A DNA stretch of 64,000 nucleotides from Brachycybe producta (Eukaryota > Arthropoda > Diplopoda > Playtdesmida > Andrognathidae), in contig JAUPFP010000019.1 in the NCBI GenBank assembly GCA_036925085.1, forward strand, positions 61,001 through 125,000. The letters run 5' to 3'. The notes under the pieces were generated by a model that saw nothing but the letters and a program-made list of their open reading frames with translations, had not been told where the DNA came from and made no database searches. The position numbers and the translations under genes are program-made. Of this stretch, positions 11,371-22,212 are shown in pieces (positions within the stretch are counted from its first letter, which is position 1; every line of letters starts with the position of its first letter).

Positions 11371-11948
11371 AAAAGGTCCTTCTATTTTTAACAACGTTCA
11401 AAGTCGTTCGTTTTTTAACCCCATGTTAAATCCTATTGGATCAAAAAACGTCCCACAAACATTTGAAAAACTCTCGTTAAAAACGATTTAGAACAATAAC
11501 AAAATAAATAGCACATATATTCATGTAGTGGCTTCACGATGTTTCCTTTTTATAAATTTTAAAAAGGTTCTTCTATTTTTTAATAACGTTTAAAATAGTA
11601 CGTTTTTTAACTCCATGTTAAGTTCCATAGGAGCAAAACACCGTCCCACAAACGTTAGAAGAACTCCCATTAAAATGATTTAGAACAACCAAAAAAAATT
11701 AGCACGTACTTACACGTGTTTATTGCCTTCAGGATTATTCCTTTTTCTAAATTTTAAAAGGGCTTTCTATTTTTAAATAACATTTAAAATCTTACGTTTT
11801 TTTAACTCCATGTTAATTCCCATAGGACCAAAAAAACCGTCACCGAAACATTTGAAGAACTCCCATTAAAAACGACTTAGAACAATCACATAGTAATTAG
11901 CACGTGCATTAATCTATTGGCTTCACAACGTTTCCTTTTTATAAGATT
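11371..11948. repeat. Three-copy tandem repeat, period ~193 bp
   Basis: Units start at about 11371, 11562 and 11756. Each contains TTCTATTTTT, AACGTTTAAAAT-like, CGTTTTTTAACTCCATGTTAA, ATAGGA-CAAAAA, AACTCCCATTAAAA, GATTTAGAACAA, TAGCACGT and GGCTTCACGATGTTTCCTTTTTATAA (variants). The copies differ by many substitutions and small indels, so the array is old. The period is in the range of monomeric satellites, but three units alone do not show a satellite. Confidence 0.9.
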
Positions 11949-13820
11949 AGCACGCGAAATTATTTTTCTATTAATTATTGTGTGACTTCGAACCGGGAGA
12001 AAAAACCTTAAAAAACCGTTTTTCAATCAACAACGATCGCAGCGCCTACATTCGGAGAAATTTCGAATTAAACGATGTATCTAGCCTCTTAAATGCATTT
12101 AAAATGCATTTAAATCTTTCTCACAAAACTACATTATTATTTTGAGCAAAACGTTTTAATTGCCCCATCCGGTACTCACTGCGCTATTTGAAAATTAAAA
12201 AGCAACATTGTGATTCCTCCCATAGTGAAAATAAATTCCCAAGTTTTCGAATTATAAATATAGAAAAAGCTTAGTTTATTTTATTCAAATTCACAAGAAG
12301 AAAATAATTTTTTTTTTCAAAAATATTTAATTTTATTTCCTGCTGTAATAAACTTATGAGAAAAAGTTAATAAGAACGTATTTTGATTTTACCTTATGTT
12401 ATGACTTCTTCAAACAAACAAACAACATAAAAGTTTGTCGCTGCTCGTTCTTTTTTAGATCAAAGTCAAACAAGAAAATCTACAATAAGACAAAAATAAA
12501 ACGAGATTAATTTTTATGTATGTCAATTTTAACGCAAGAATTGCAAATTTAAAGCTGGGGTCACATTGCTCATCTATTTTTTTTTTGCAAAATAATTTGC
12601 ACTTTGTGCTTTTTATGCTGTGCAACCAATAAAATGTCAATAGTCAATTGTGCTCAACAATTGATTCATTACTGATGAAAATCATTTGTATATTAGTCAC
12701 TTTTATTAACGACATTCTCTGTAAGGCACAACACAATAGCATCATCGTAGAAAAATCAAACAAAACCTTGAAGGATGTGTTTCTGTTGGCTGCAATAGTA
12801 ACTTCAGCTTACCAAAAATAGAAAATAGATTTAAAAAAAGCTGAAATTGTTTAAAACATTCTGCCACGCGGAATTACATTTAATAAGGCATAAACTTTAT
12901 AAAAACTGTAAATGAATTGTTTTTGCTTTTTTATTGTAATGTGTTAAGAAAAGAACCCTTCAAATGGAATTGCTTCCAGCTAAATAAACGATGGTGCTGA
13001 TTAAGCGTTAAATGAAACAAGCGCGAAATTGAATAAAGTAAGCACACAATAGATGGCGTGTCGCATTTCTGTTCTGCATGTGTGTTCATCACATGCAAAC
13101 AGAAAACGAACAGAATTTCTTTTGTTGCAGTGGTTTTCTTGTGTGTTTTCTGTTGTATGTTTCTGCATGTGTGTCCTTGACTTGAGTGTCTTAGCATACA
13201 AGAGCTTAGAAAAAAAAAACTAAATGAAGATTGTACAGAATATTACAGTTTCCTCGAAGTTTCTTAAGAAGCCAAGAAATCTCAACAAATGGGTTTTTCA
13301 CGGAATGATTTCTTCGAACAGTATACACAACATACGAGTTTCCCCATCTATTTTCTCGCCACCATCAAACTGTACAACAACATACAACATTTAGATTAAT
13401 GTCTACCACCGTATAGCCAAGTTTATGTATGTGCCCCTGTATCTGTGTGTGACACTGAAGCACATATCATCCAACTCAAAAGATCCATTTTCAAGTGTTC
13501 CAAACACAAGGGACTGAAGAGCCAGCCGCCTCCTCCTCCTCCTCCTCCTCCTATCCGACCACTTTGATAAATTAGTTGTCACAAGAATGATGAGATTAAT
13601 AGAAAGTCCACTGTAAAGCTCTTGGATAAGATTGAAGGAAAGAGAAACAGAAAAGAAAAAAAGTGAAAGAAACATTGTCTTTTCTCTCTTTTTCTCTGTA
13701 ATTTTAATATTATGTCAAGACATAGTTAAAATGTTAATTTAATCTCAAATTCAACAAGAGATTGTTGCAAGGCTAATTCACATTACTGGTTATTTGTACC
13801 TAAGGTTGCAAGACAATGGA
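11949..13820. other. No gene seen; spacer with CTC triplet run
   Basis: AT-rich. A CTC/TCC triplet run lies at about 13529-13552. The frames at 12931-13201 and 13403-13675 have no recognisable domains. Confidence 0.5.
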
Positions 13821-14730
13821 TGCATGTGTAATCCATTTCCTCCTACTTACAAACAGAAAATGGCGAATGAAAATAGGTTTTTATCTAAAGCCTGGAACAC
13901 AAACGAGGAATTCCGCCAAGGAAAAAGAAAATAGGAAAAAGGGAAAAAAAGTCATTTTCTTTTTCTGTATCTCTGTTGTTCACACACAGAAACAGAAAAG
14001 TAATGAGGAAAGTTGTGTACAGCCTCTATTGAGGAAGAAAAGAAACATTATATTTATTGCCAAAAATGGATTCCAATTTGCTTTTTTGTGATGTCACACG
14101 CTTCTTTCTGATTGGTGGGAATTTAAACAGAATATTTTGAGAACGGAAAAAATTGAGCTTTGTTCAACTCATTTTTAATGAATTTTCCGTTCACTTTTTA
14201 TGGAAAATTTTCTCATTTAAATATTCTGATTTTCTGATCAGAAATCCGCGCGTGTGTTCCAGGCTTAATTTGAAAAAAAAAAGTCGAAATAAAATCATGT
14301 CGTTGTTTCTTTTTTCTATCAAATAAATAGCATAACATTAAATTAAATAAATTCTATTTTCAGTCGGCGGTTTCTGCATATGGAAAATGTGGTACTCTTG
14401 ATCACCTTTAAATCCCATAACAATTAAAACGTGGAAAAAAAGCAGAAGTTTCGATGAACCTTAATTGTAATTTTTTATTTCTTTGTCTATTCTCTGCTAA
14501 ATTTTTCTGCATGTGGAATCCATTTACAATTCACGCACAGAAAACGCCGAATTAAAATAGCTTTTTATCTAACTTAAAAAATGGAAACAATTTCATCTTT
14601 CTGTTTCTGTTTTCTATCATAATATAAATAGATTAAAATTAAATTAAAATTATTTTCAGCCGCATTTTCAGTCGGCGGTTTCTGCATATGAAAATCGTGG
14701 AATTCTTCAACACCTTTAAGTCCCATAAAT
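13821..14730. repeat. Tandem duplication (~308-bp unit), first unit split by a MITE
   Basis: Unit 1 runs from TGCATGTGTAATCCATTT (13821) to about 14508; unit 2 starts at TGCATGTGGAATCCATTT (14509) and runs to about 14730. Shared words include AAAATAGGTTTTTATCTAA / AAAATAGCTTTTTATCTAA, TTTCAGTCGGCGGTTTCTGC, and CACCTTTAAATCCCATAA / CACCTTTAAGTCCCATAA. Removing the MITE at 13889-14265 and one TAA gives unit 1 almost the length of unit 2, so unit 2 acts as an empty site. Confidence 0.85.
13889..14265. mobile_element. 377-bp MITE (AGCCTGGAACA family), inverted copy
   Basis: Terminal repeats AGCCTGGAACACAAACGAGG and CGCGTGTGTTCCAGGCT are flanked by TAA on both sides (13886-13888, 14266-14268). 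It is the inverted relative of 6088-6479. The empty version of its target is preserved in the adjacent duplicate (ATCTAACTTAAA at about 14568), which supports a 3-bp TAA duplication. The 91-codon plus frame at 13816-14091 is mostly MITE sequence. Confidence 0.9.
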
Positions 14731-15801
14731 TTACTATTCTAGTCATGATACACTTTCAATTTTTTTTTCTCTTGAAAAGTTTACTCGAGAAAACTAAATT
14801 TTTAAAATCTATTAAATTATTCAAAATATTAAAACTTAAAAATCTAGAAAGAAAAACACCTTCGAAGAACAACAAATTTCCATTTAAAATGTTCATGCGA
14901 TTCTAAAACTTGTGGGACAAAGACAAAGAGAGAAAAAAAATCTTCAAATCAAATGCCACAAAACACAAAAGTACACACATACTTTAAAAATCAGCAAAAA
15001 AACAATATAAACAACAACAAAAACGTAGAAATCTCAACAACAACAACAACAAAATCACAAAAACATAAACAAGAGAAGTACATTCTCTGCTCGAATACAG
15101 TTTTGTTTGTATTCTTGAGATTTCTCTTATTTTTTTCTGGTAGCAGATGTTTCAATTCCCATTAAATTTTTATTCCAACGTTTAAACTCACGTTGAAAAT
15201 CAAGCAACAGAAAAAGAAAAGAAAAGAAGAAAAAAAAAAGATTGGAAAAGAAAACTCATGAAATATTAACACTGAAACTAGATTGTGGAGGAGAAGTCTA
15301 GTTTTTTTTATCAAAGATTTCTTTACTGTCAGGGGATCTTTAGAAATTCTTGTCACAGAAAACACAACGATACACAAACACACAAAACAACAACTTTATC
15401 TAAAACAAGCCTAGCAGAATTTTTGTTTAAAAGTCAAGTTGCAATTTTGTGTTCAACTTAACAACTTCCGAGTATTAGTACCACTAAAATAAAATCTTTT
15501 TTTTGTAAAACCTACAGCACATGTGGTTTCTGAAACAAATTGTGTAAACTAATTTCGAATAAAGGGGCTTCCTTTAAAAATTAAAATGAATAAACTCGGG
15601 ATTGCACAAGGAATTGCAGCGGATCCCCCCCCCCCCCACAATGGGCACTTATATTGGAAACACCAAATGCCCATGAGTGAAACAAGGATCCAATAAACAA
15701 TAAAATAAAATGCAAATCAGAGAGAGCATTACTTCAAGCGCCGAGGTCCAACAGCGGCTAAAATACATTCAATTTAATTTAACTAAAGACGCCTACAGTC
15801 A
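14731..15801. other. No gene seen; low-complexity spacer
   Basis: Contains AAC-type runs near 15010-15060, A/G-rich tracts near 15205-15245 and a poly-C run at about 15626-15637. The frames here are compositional. Confidence 0.55.
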
Positions 15802-16653
15802 ACTTTGTAATGACCCGACTTGGGTCCGTTGCAACACCCCGGCAAAACTTCCCCATCTTACCGGATCCTTGACTCCCTTGGGGCCGAGGTCGAAGCGCGG
15901 ACTGCCCGCTCTTGTCCGTCCGGTCCCTGGGTGATGCCGGTCGAGAGTCGATCTCCCCGTAGGTCGACGGACGAATGGCCGACGAACACGACGAAGAACC
16001 CACGGTAGACCACCGATGGATCCTACCGTGGAACCGACGCGAAGTACCGGCCGATAACGACGGAAACAGGATGGTGATGGTGCCGGCGTATCCCCACCGG
16101 AAACCCCCACCCTCCCCGCGGTAACTTCCCCAGAAAATAAGTGACACGGACTCAGTGTGTAGAGTGAAAACAATGCAGATATTTATTCAAAGAATAAATG
16201 TAAAAACACTCACTGTTGTTTAGGCAATATCTGCTGGATGAAATTATCCAGCAGAGAGCCAACCAAAGATGATAATTTATTCAGTAAAGAATAAATGATG
16301 ACTACACACTTACTCATTATACAAGTAATCTGCTGGACAATGGTCCAGCAGAGAAAACACAAAAGATGACTCTACTCCAGAGAACAAAGAGATGAATGGT
16401 GGCCATCTTGGCCACCTGTTGAAGTGGAGCACAAAACCAACACATCCACCTTCATCCAAGGGTCTCACACACACTGCCCAGAATATAATGGCCGCCGCCA
16501 TTATATACCCCCAGGCTGCTCCACCTGGGGGAGGACAGTGACCCTTGCTGGCCATTTTGTCGTCTGCCTAGCAGCTAATTAGCCAGCCTAGCAGACGACA
16601 CAGGAAATTTAGTTCTGCTCCACATAGAGAGCAAAACTGGGTTGTCACAACTT
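15802..16653 (-). mobile_element. Solo LTR (Ty3/gypsy-like), minus orientation
   Basis: A 4-bp TSD ACTT lies at 15802-15805 and 16650-16653. On the minus strand the element (16649 to 15806, 844 bp) begins TGTGACAACCC and ends GGGTCATTACA, obeying the TG...CA rule. In that orientation it has a TATA-like word (GGTATATAATGG at about 16502) and several AATAAA signals further on (about 16290-16170), the expected U3-R-U5 order. The distal third is strikingly GC-rich compared with the surrounding DNA. No internal retroelement coding or second LTR is found, so it is a solo LTR left by recombination. The 81-124-codon minus frames (15779-16173, 16310-16555) lie inside the LTR and are not genes. Confidence 0.82.
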
Positions 16654-18225
16654 GAGCCAGATCTCTGGCAACCGAAGCAGCTCCCAATTAACAAGAAAAA
16701 TATTAAGTGCTTCAACCACAGTTTACGATTCTAAGACACTTATTTTCTTCTTAGTATTGCTACTCAAAACACACGATAATCAAGGTATATTTACATAATA
16801 CGGAAACGTCCCCGTCACGGAACGTACCGTCATGTTAATTAACCTTTCGTTGGCTACGTCGTACTGAAATGAATAGCTCTGACGGAGGTGGTCACACGAT
16901 CACACTTTCAGAACTGACCATCAATGTCATGGACCGTCACGACAGTCAAGGAACGTCGACGTTTCACGTTCATTCGTTCCATGAAATGTGACTGATACCA
17001 TATCAAAACATTGTATAATGTTTTGACGTGATGGTACGTTCCGGGTAGGGTGAATCGACCTTCAGAGTTCGAAAACGTTCATAGAGTTCATAAAAATAAC
17101 CTCCAGTTTCTATCGATCTTTTGTAACGCCTGGTATTTTATGATTTTCTGAAATCGCTAGCCTAAAGGTGCATATTATTCCCCACCTTCATTCCTGCCGC
17201 CCCTTTTTACAACCTGTTCGGCAAGAATGAAGGGATTCTTCTTGGAGTGTGGTCACTTGGACATGGTTAGACCATGTAGGTGTACACAGTTCCAAGCCTA
17301 TAAAGCACCGAGCTCCAAAATGCACGTGGTCCATTCGCATTTTTCAAAAATAAGATAGATCACTTCTAGGTCCGAGTGTGTCCAAGAGACTTGGACACAC
17401 CTGGAGCCTTTGTTTAACGAATCAGATGTTTCTATTGTATTAAATGCATTTAAATTATCAGGTGTGTACTAGGTATTAGGAACTACAATCATTTTAAACC
17501 ACTTCCTAAATTCTAAAGTATGCCTTCCTATTGGTTGATAAAATCTAATTTCCATGTTGAATAAATAATTTCACCTTTTTTTCTGCTTACATTCTGCCTA
17601 ATAAATAGTGTAGAATTATTTAAATTACTTTCAGTTGGGTTTTTTTTTTTTTTTCTGCATGGGAAATGAATGCAAAAATAAATTTTTTCGGTTATTCAAA
17701 ACAAAAAAAATCTCATTTAAATAAAAAAAATCCGATTTAAATATAAAAAAAATCCGATTTGAAGGAAATAAATCAGCCACCCTGGGTGACTGTCAAATAG
17801 ACACGAACACATTTCGTGTTGAAATGTGATCTAGAAATAAATTTATCAGAAAGTCAAACTTGACTATCACCACCAACTTCAAAAGGGTGTGGGGGGGAGT
17901 GGGTTACACCATTTATATCTTCTTACAACTTCTTGATACATATTTAATGTCACACCTTCTTTGCATTGAAAGTGTGGATCTGAAGTTTCTAAATGAGTGT
18001 TTAAAATTTTAAATAAAAAAGAAAACCACCTTGAACAAATCAGCCACTTGATTAAAACAAACCCAAATTCATTACAAATGTAATTTGCTTTTAAAAGTAG
18101 TACATATATAAAAACAACAACAACAAAAAATCAATCATAAATCAATAGTTTTTTTAATAGTTTTTCAGCCTAAATCGTACTGTAGACATTATGTAGCAAA
18201 TTCAAACAATGATAGTAATAATGAA
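16654..18225. other. No gene seen; possible MITE at about 16812-17050
   Basis: GTCACGGAACGTACCGTCAT near 16816 is inverted as GTGATGGTACGTTCCGGG near 17030, suggesting a ~240-bp element without a clear TSD. A repeated AAAAATCCGATTTAAAT block near 17700-17765 ends in AAATCAGCCACCCTGGGTG, resembling the end of a GATTTAAATC-rich hAT-type repeat also hinted at near 60895. The rest is AT-rich. Confidence 0.4.
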
Positions 18226-18227
18226 TG

Positions 18228-18321
18228 AGTGTGTGTGTGTGTGTGTAGTACAGTGAAGGGCGAATGAATGTATAATGTGAAAAGAAAAATACATTAGCCT
18301 ACATTTTCATCAATGAATTTC

Positions 18322-18404
<83 letters not shown>
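18228..18404. repeat. (GT)n and long (GA)n microsatellites
   Basis: A GT run at about 18228-18246 is followed by an uninterrupted GA run of about 79 bases (18326-18404). The GA tract is a homopurine strand capable of triplex formation. Confidence 0.97.
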
Positions 18405-18407
<3 letters not shown>

Positions 18408-18802
18408 TCCAGTAGGTCAGACAAACTCCATTCAGTAGCAAAATGTGGGTTAAAAATTAAATTTTATTTAGAATAATACTGAATAATTACCTACGCTGAT
18501 TTGTACACCGAGGTCATAAACGAAAACAAATTTTCATCTGCATAATAAAGGTGTCAAATTTTTTTTAAAATAAAAGTACAAAAAAAATGTATTTACTCGA
18601 TTTAAATATGAATACTTACATTAATTTATATATTTTTTTTACTATTGTTTTAGCATTCAAATTTCATTTTACAAATTCTTTTCTTAACTTTTCCTTTTTA
18701 TCATGCAAGAATTTTATGAAAGCAATATCAAAAATATTTTCAAAAAGGTATACATAGAGGCTACATGAACAAACCACAAACCTCCTCAATTTCGAAAACT
18801 GT

Positions 18803-19027
18803 ATACCAGTGACAGGTAATTAGAAATCGGGACAAACAGAAGTTGGCTCCGCCTTTTTTATGACGAACGCAACCTTTCTAATTGGCTGGTTATGTAGTCT
18901 GACGTCACATGCTCCGCCCTTTTGAACGTTAAACCACACAACAAACCAATTAGAAGTTGCCAGTCGTCATAAAAAGGGCGGAGCCAATTTCTGTTTGTCC
19001 CGATTTCTAATTGCCTGTATACCAGTG
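18803..19027. mobile_element. Foldback MITE, subfamily A, with 9-bp TSD
   Basis: A perfect TSD ATACCAGTG lies at 18803-18811 and 19019-19027. The element (18812-19018, 207 bp) begins ACAGGTAATTAGAAATCGGG and ends CCCGATTTCTAATTGCCTGT. Inward from each end come AAGTTGGCTCCGCC, TTTTTATGACGAACGCAAC and CTAATTGG. The centre holds GTCTGACGTCACATGCTCCG. It has no coding capacity. The 92-codon minus frame at 18858-19136 covers this element and is not a gene. Confidence 0.93.
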
Positions 19028-19049
19028 TAGGGACGCTGATCAAGCGCCA

Positions 19050-19204
19050 AAAGGAAGTAAAACAGGCAAGTGTAGCCAGCACCACTGTAGATTTTCGTTT
19101 ACTCTGCCCTTTTATGAGCATCAGAATAAATATCAACCAATTAGAAATTGATGACGCTCATAAAAGGGCGAAGCAAACGAAAAGCTAGTGCTGACCAGTG
19201 CTAA
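19050..19204. mobile_element. Foldback MITE, divergent subfamily D
   Basis: Mirrored core words CTGCCCTTTTATGAGCATCA and TGACGCTCATAAAAGGGC, with CAACCAATTAGAAATTG between them, place it in the same family. The outer arms (ATTTTCGTTTACTC / GCAAACGAAAAGCTAG) differ from the other subfamilies. No 9-bp TSD could be assigned. Confidence 0.75.
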
Positions 19205-19397
19205 AGCCTCGTTTTCACGGCTATAGTAGCTGTCATAAAAGTTCGCGATAGTTCAACTCTCACGATAGCAACTGTCTACATGTCTTGAAGTAACGTGATA
19301 GTTCTGTCATGAAAGTGCCACATGCCAACCCAATTTTGAGAAATTCCCGTGAACTTCAGTTCTGGCTTATTGCTTATTGCTATACAAGAGATACACA

Positions 19398-19621
19398 CTT
19401 GGGAGAACAGGCAATTAGAAATCGGGACAAACAGAAGTTGGCTCCATCCTTTTTTACGACAAACGCAACTTCTAATTGGTTGGTTATGTAGACTTACGTC
19501 ACATGCTCCGCCCTTTTCAACGTCGAACCACACAACAAACCAATTAGAAGTTACCTGTCGTCATGAAAAGGGCGGTGCCAACTTCCGTTAGTCCCGATTT
19601 CTAATTGCCTGTCTTGGGAGA
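19398..19621. mobile_element. Foldback MITE, subfamily A, with 9-bp TSD
   Basis: A perfect TSD CTTGGGAGA lies at 19398-19406 and 19613-19621. The element (19407-19612, 206 bp) has termini ACAGGCAATTAGAAATCGGG and CCCGATTTCTAATTGCCTGT and aligns end to end with 18812-19018, including the asymmetrical CACACAACAAACCAATTAGA part. The three short frames (19276-19591) overlapping it are artefacts. Confidence 0.94.
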
Positions 19622-20710
19622 GGCTCTCAGAGGTCCCTTTTTCAAATTTTGTACACATATTTTGAGAACGTTCTCGACAACTAGTTTAAATTACAAAAGT
19701 GTAGATGATGTTATAATTTTCGAAATACGTACTATTTAAACAAAACGAAGGTAACGTGCACCCCTTGGCACATTTACATTCACCATAACCAGAGCATTAA
19801 ACGCCTGTCCCTTTCAATACACGGAAGCTAGGCGTTTCCGATTGCACCCTACTGGGTCCACACACACACCAATGCAAAAAAAATCTGAACCAAAAAAAAA
19901 ATCTAATCTCAAATGTGTCCATGAAGAAAACTAGTGCAAAACACGCACAAAATCACTCCCTGAATGTAATTTTTTTTATCAATGAATGATAATAATAAGA
20001 AATAAATTAACACGCTTGAAAGTAAAACTAAAAAAAAATTCTAGTTCAATGATAAAAAAACCGAGGTCCAACACGACAGAATAAATTCAGTTAAAAAGAC
20101 AGTTTTAAAAATACTTTTTCATCAATGAAAATTTAAAAAAAAATTCTATTAAAATTTTCTTTGAAGTAGAAAAAAGTCTCCTTGAATTTTTCTCAAGTGA
20201 ATGAACAAAATCAGTTAATAGTTTCTCATCGAAGAAACAACTTTTAATACGAAAAAAATTCCTATAGAAAATATTTTAAGTCACGTGTACCAATATGTCA
20301 GCTTAGAACAAATTAATGAAGCAGAAATCGATTATCCACTGCATTAACTTTCAGAAATGTTGAGTCAAATATGAATTAATTTTTTTTTCTCTCTCTTCAA
20401 TTTGTGAAATACTTTGGAATGTTGACTCGATTTTTTTAAAAAAATGCAAAATGCGCCTATTCATAAAAAGTCATTTACTTTTGATGTTCATTTTATAAAT
20501 ATAGTAATATTTAATTTTTTCTGATTAGAAATTTGCTATTAAGGTTGCTCTAACTTTGATATGACAGATTTTTTAAAAAAGAACTTTAAAAGATCTGAAA
20601 GTTTGTTGGAAATTTAAATAAAAACATTGTGGATTGAATTTTCGAAATGCAATCGAAGTGTTTTTTTTATACAAATAATTACCTGAGGATCATATTCTTG
20701 CATTGGGGTA
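19622..20710. other. No gene seen; spacer
   Basis: AT-rich with poly-A/T. A 27-base segment at 19823-19849 recurs inverted at 34064-34090 with one mismatch. Nothing else recognised. Confidence 0.5.
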
Positions 20711-21081
20711 GGGTTTATACTCCAAACTTTGCTAAGATTTGCAAGCTTAAATTAGTTCCCCAAAGCTTAGCTTGTTCATACAAACACATGGTCTTGCACG
20801 CTTCATCACTGCATTTTCTAACCTGCATTTTCTAACCCTATAAAACAAGATATACGAAATAATAGAAACCTTTCCCTTTCTGGAAGAAAAAAAGGTGACT
20901 TGTTCACCCCATTTGTGTATCCGTTTCATGGTTGGAGCTTTCAGTTGCTAAGCTTTGAAAAGTTGAACAATTTCAAAGCTAGCTTCATGCTCTGGCAAAG
21001 GCAAAAACCTGAAGCTCTGACGTCATTCTTGAAGCTTCACAGGCTGCTATGCCGCTTAGCAAGGGAGTATAAATAAACCAA
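20711..21081. mobile_element. ~370-bp MITE (GGTTTATACT family), copy 1
   Basis: Inverted ends GGTTTATACTCCAAACTTTG / CTTAGCAAGGGAGTATAAAT. The inside aligns in inverted orientation with 51561-51940 (CCCAAAGCTTAGCTTGTTCATA; GTTGAACAATTTCAAAGCT; GCTCTGACGTCATT). There is no coding capacity beyond short frames inside the repeat. Confidence 0.8.
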
Positions 21082-21487
21082 CCCTTGAAGCAGTAGCTGA
21101 AAATGAACATAGTGTTTAGCCATCCTCAGCTGCAACAAAACAGCTCAGCTTTTCAGTTCACATAAAGTTAGTTCCAAGCACCTCAAATGAATGTATTTTA
21201 TTACACAAGGTCGACATTATGTGGCCTTGATAAATTAATTATTTGCATGCAATACCGTTTTTACATTCCTATTGGTTGACGGATATCATGTGATGATGAC
21301 ATCACATGAGCTACAAATGAGCTGAAATATCTAAATACATTAGATATAAGCTGAAATGCGCTTTAAGCTTTCATTTGCTGCTTACATGTAAATGTAAGAG
21401 CTGATACAGGAGAAGCACAATATGGTACAATGTTTCTGCTTCAGCTTATAAAATTCTCATCTTCAGCTCACTGGTAAATGCACTCTT
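21082..21487. other. No gene seen; AGCT-rich spacer
   Basis: Many AGCTGA/CAGCTT words occur (about 21090-21480), possibly an old degenerate foldback, but no clear termini. Confidence 0.4.
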
Positions 21488-21605
21488 AATGGTGGGTTTA
21501 GTGGCGTGCTGAAAATGAAAATTTTGTAGCTGGAGATATCTGGCACCAACACACCATGGCACGACTTTTCATCTTCATCTTCCGCACTCCACTAAATCCA
21601 CCTTC
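21488..21605. mobile_element. ~118-bp mini-MITE
   Basis: TGGTGGGTTTAGTGGCGTGC near the left is inverted as GCACTCCACTAAATCCACC at the right. It directly abuts the truncated foldback that follows. Confidence 0.6.
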
Positions 21606-21607
21606 AC

Positions 21608-21778
21608 TGTATGATGAACGGCAACTTCTAATCGGTTGGTTATGTAGTCTGACGTTGAAAAGGGCGAAGCATGTGACGTCAGACTACATAACCAACCAAT
21701 TGAAAGTTGCGTTCGTCATAAAAAGGAGCCAAATAAACCAGGAGCCAACTTCTGTTTATCCCGTTTTCTAATTGCCTG
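21608..21778. mobile_element. Foldback MITE, subfamily A, left arm truncated
   Basis: The core is complete (GGCAACTTCTAATCGGTTGG, GTGACGTCAGACTACATAAC, GCGTTCGTCATAAAAAGG) and the right end CCCGTTTTCTAATTGCCTGT is intact. The left arm stops at TGATGAACGGCAAC, next to the mini-MITE, so the outer left ~40 bp are missing. Confidence 0.8.
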
Positions 21779-22212
21779 TAAAATTGCAAGGCACTATGCT
21801 ACTCCAGAAATTCTAATGTGGTGTGTAGACTTGAAAAAACTAAAAAAAAAAACATAATTAAGTAGCAGGTAGGTTTTTGATTGTTCAGTAAATTCTGCTT
21901 GGAAAATGTCCAGATTAGAACAGAACATGTTCGGGAACATTTTTAAGAACATGTTTGTTGTTCGCAACATGTTCCCAGTTGATAACCTCATAATGAATGT
22001 TTGGGGAAATGTTCCAAACTACTACGTGGGCCGAAAACGAACATCCTTTGATATGACAGACAAAAATCGACAACTGGTGGGTCGAGGCCGAACAGAACAA
22101 CGACCAAAATGTGTTATAGAGAAATGATCGAAAAAACCGTCCACACTGTTCACGAACAGTGTTCTGTTTGTTGTTCTTTTGATCTTTTCTATAGTTAGGC
22201 CGCGCCCTAATA

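Noticed and set aside
15779-16173. Arginine/serine-rich frames of 122-124 codons on the minus strand
   Set aside because: They lie inside the GC-rich part of the solo LTR; the low stop frequency is due to base composition.
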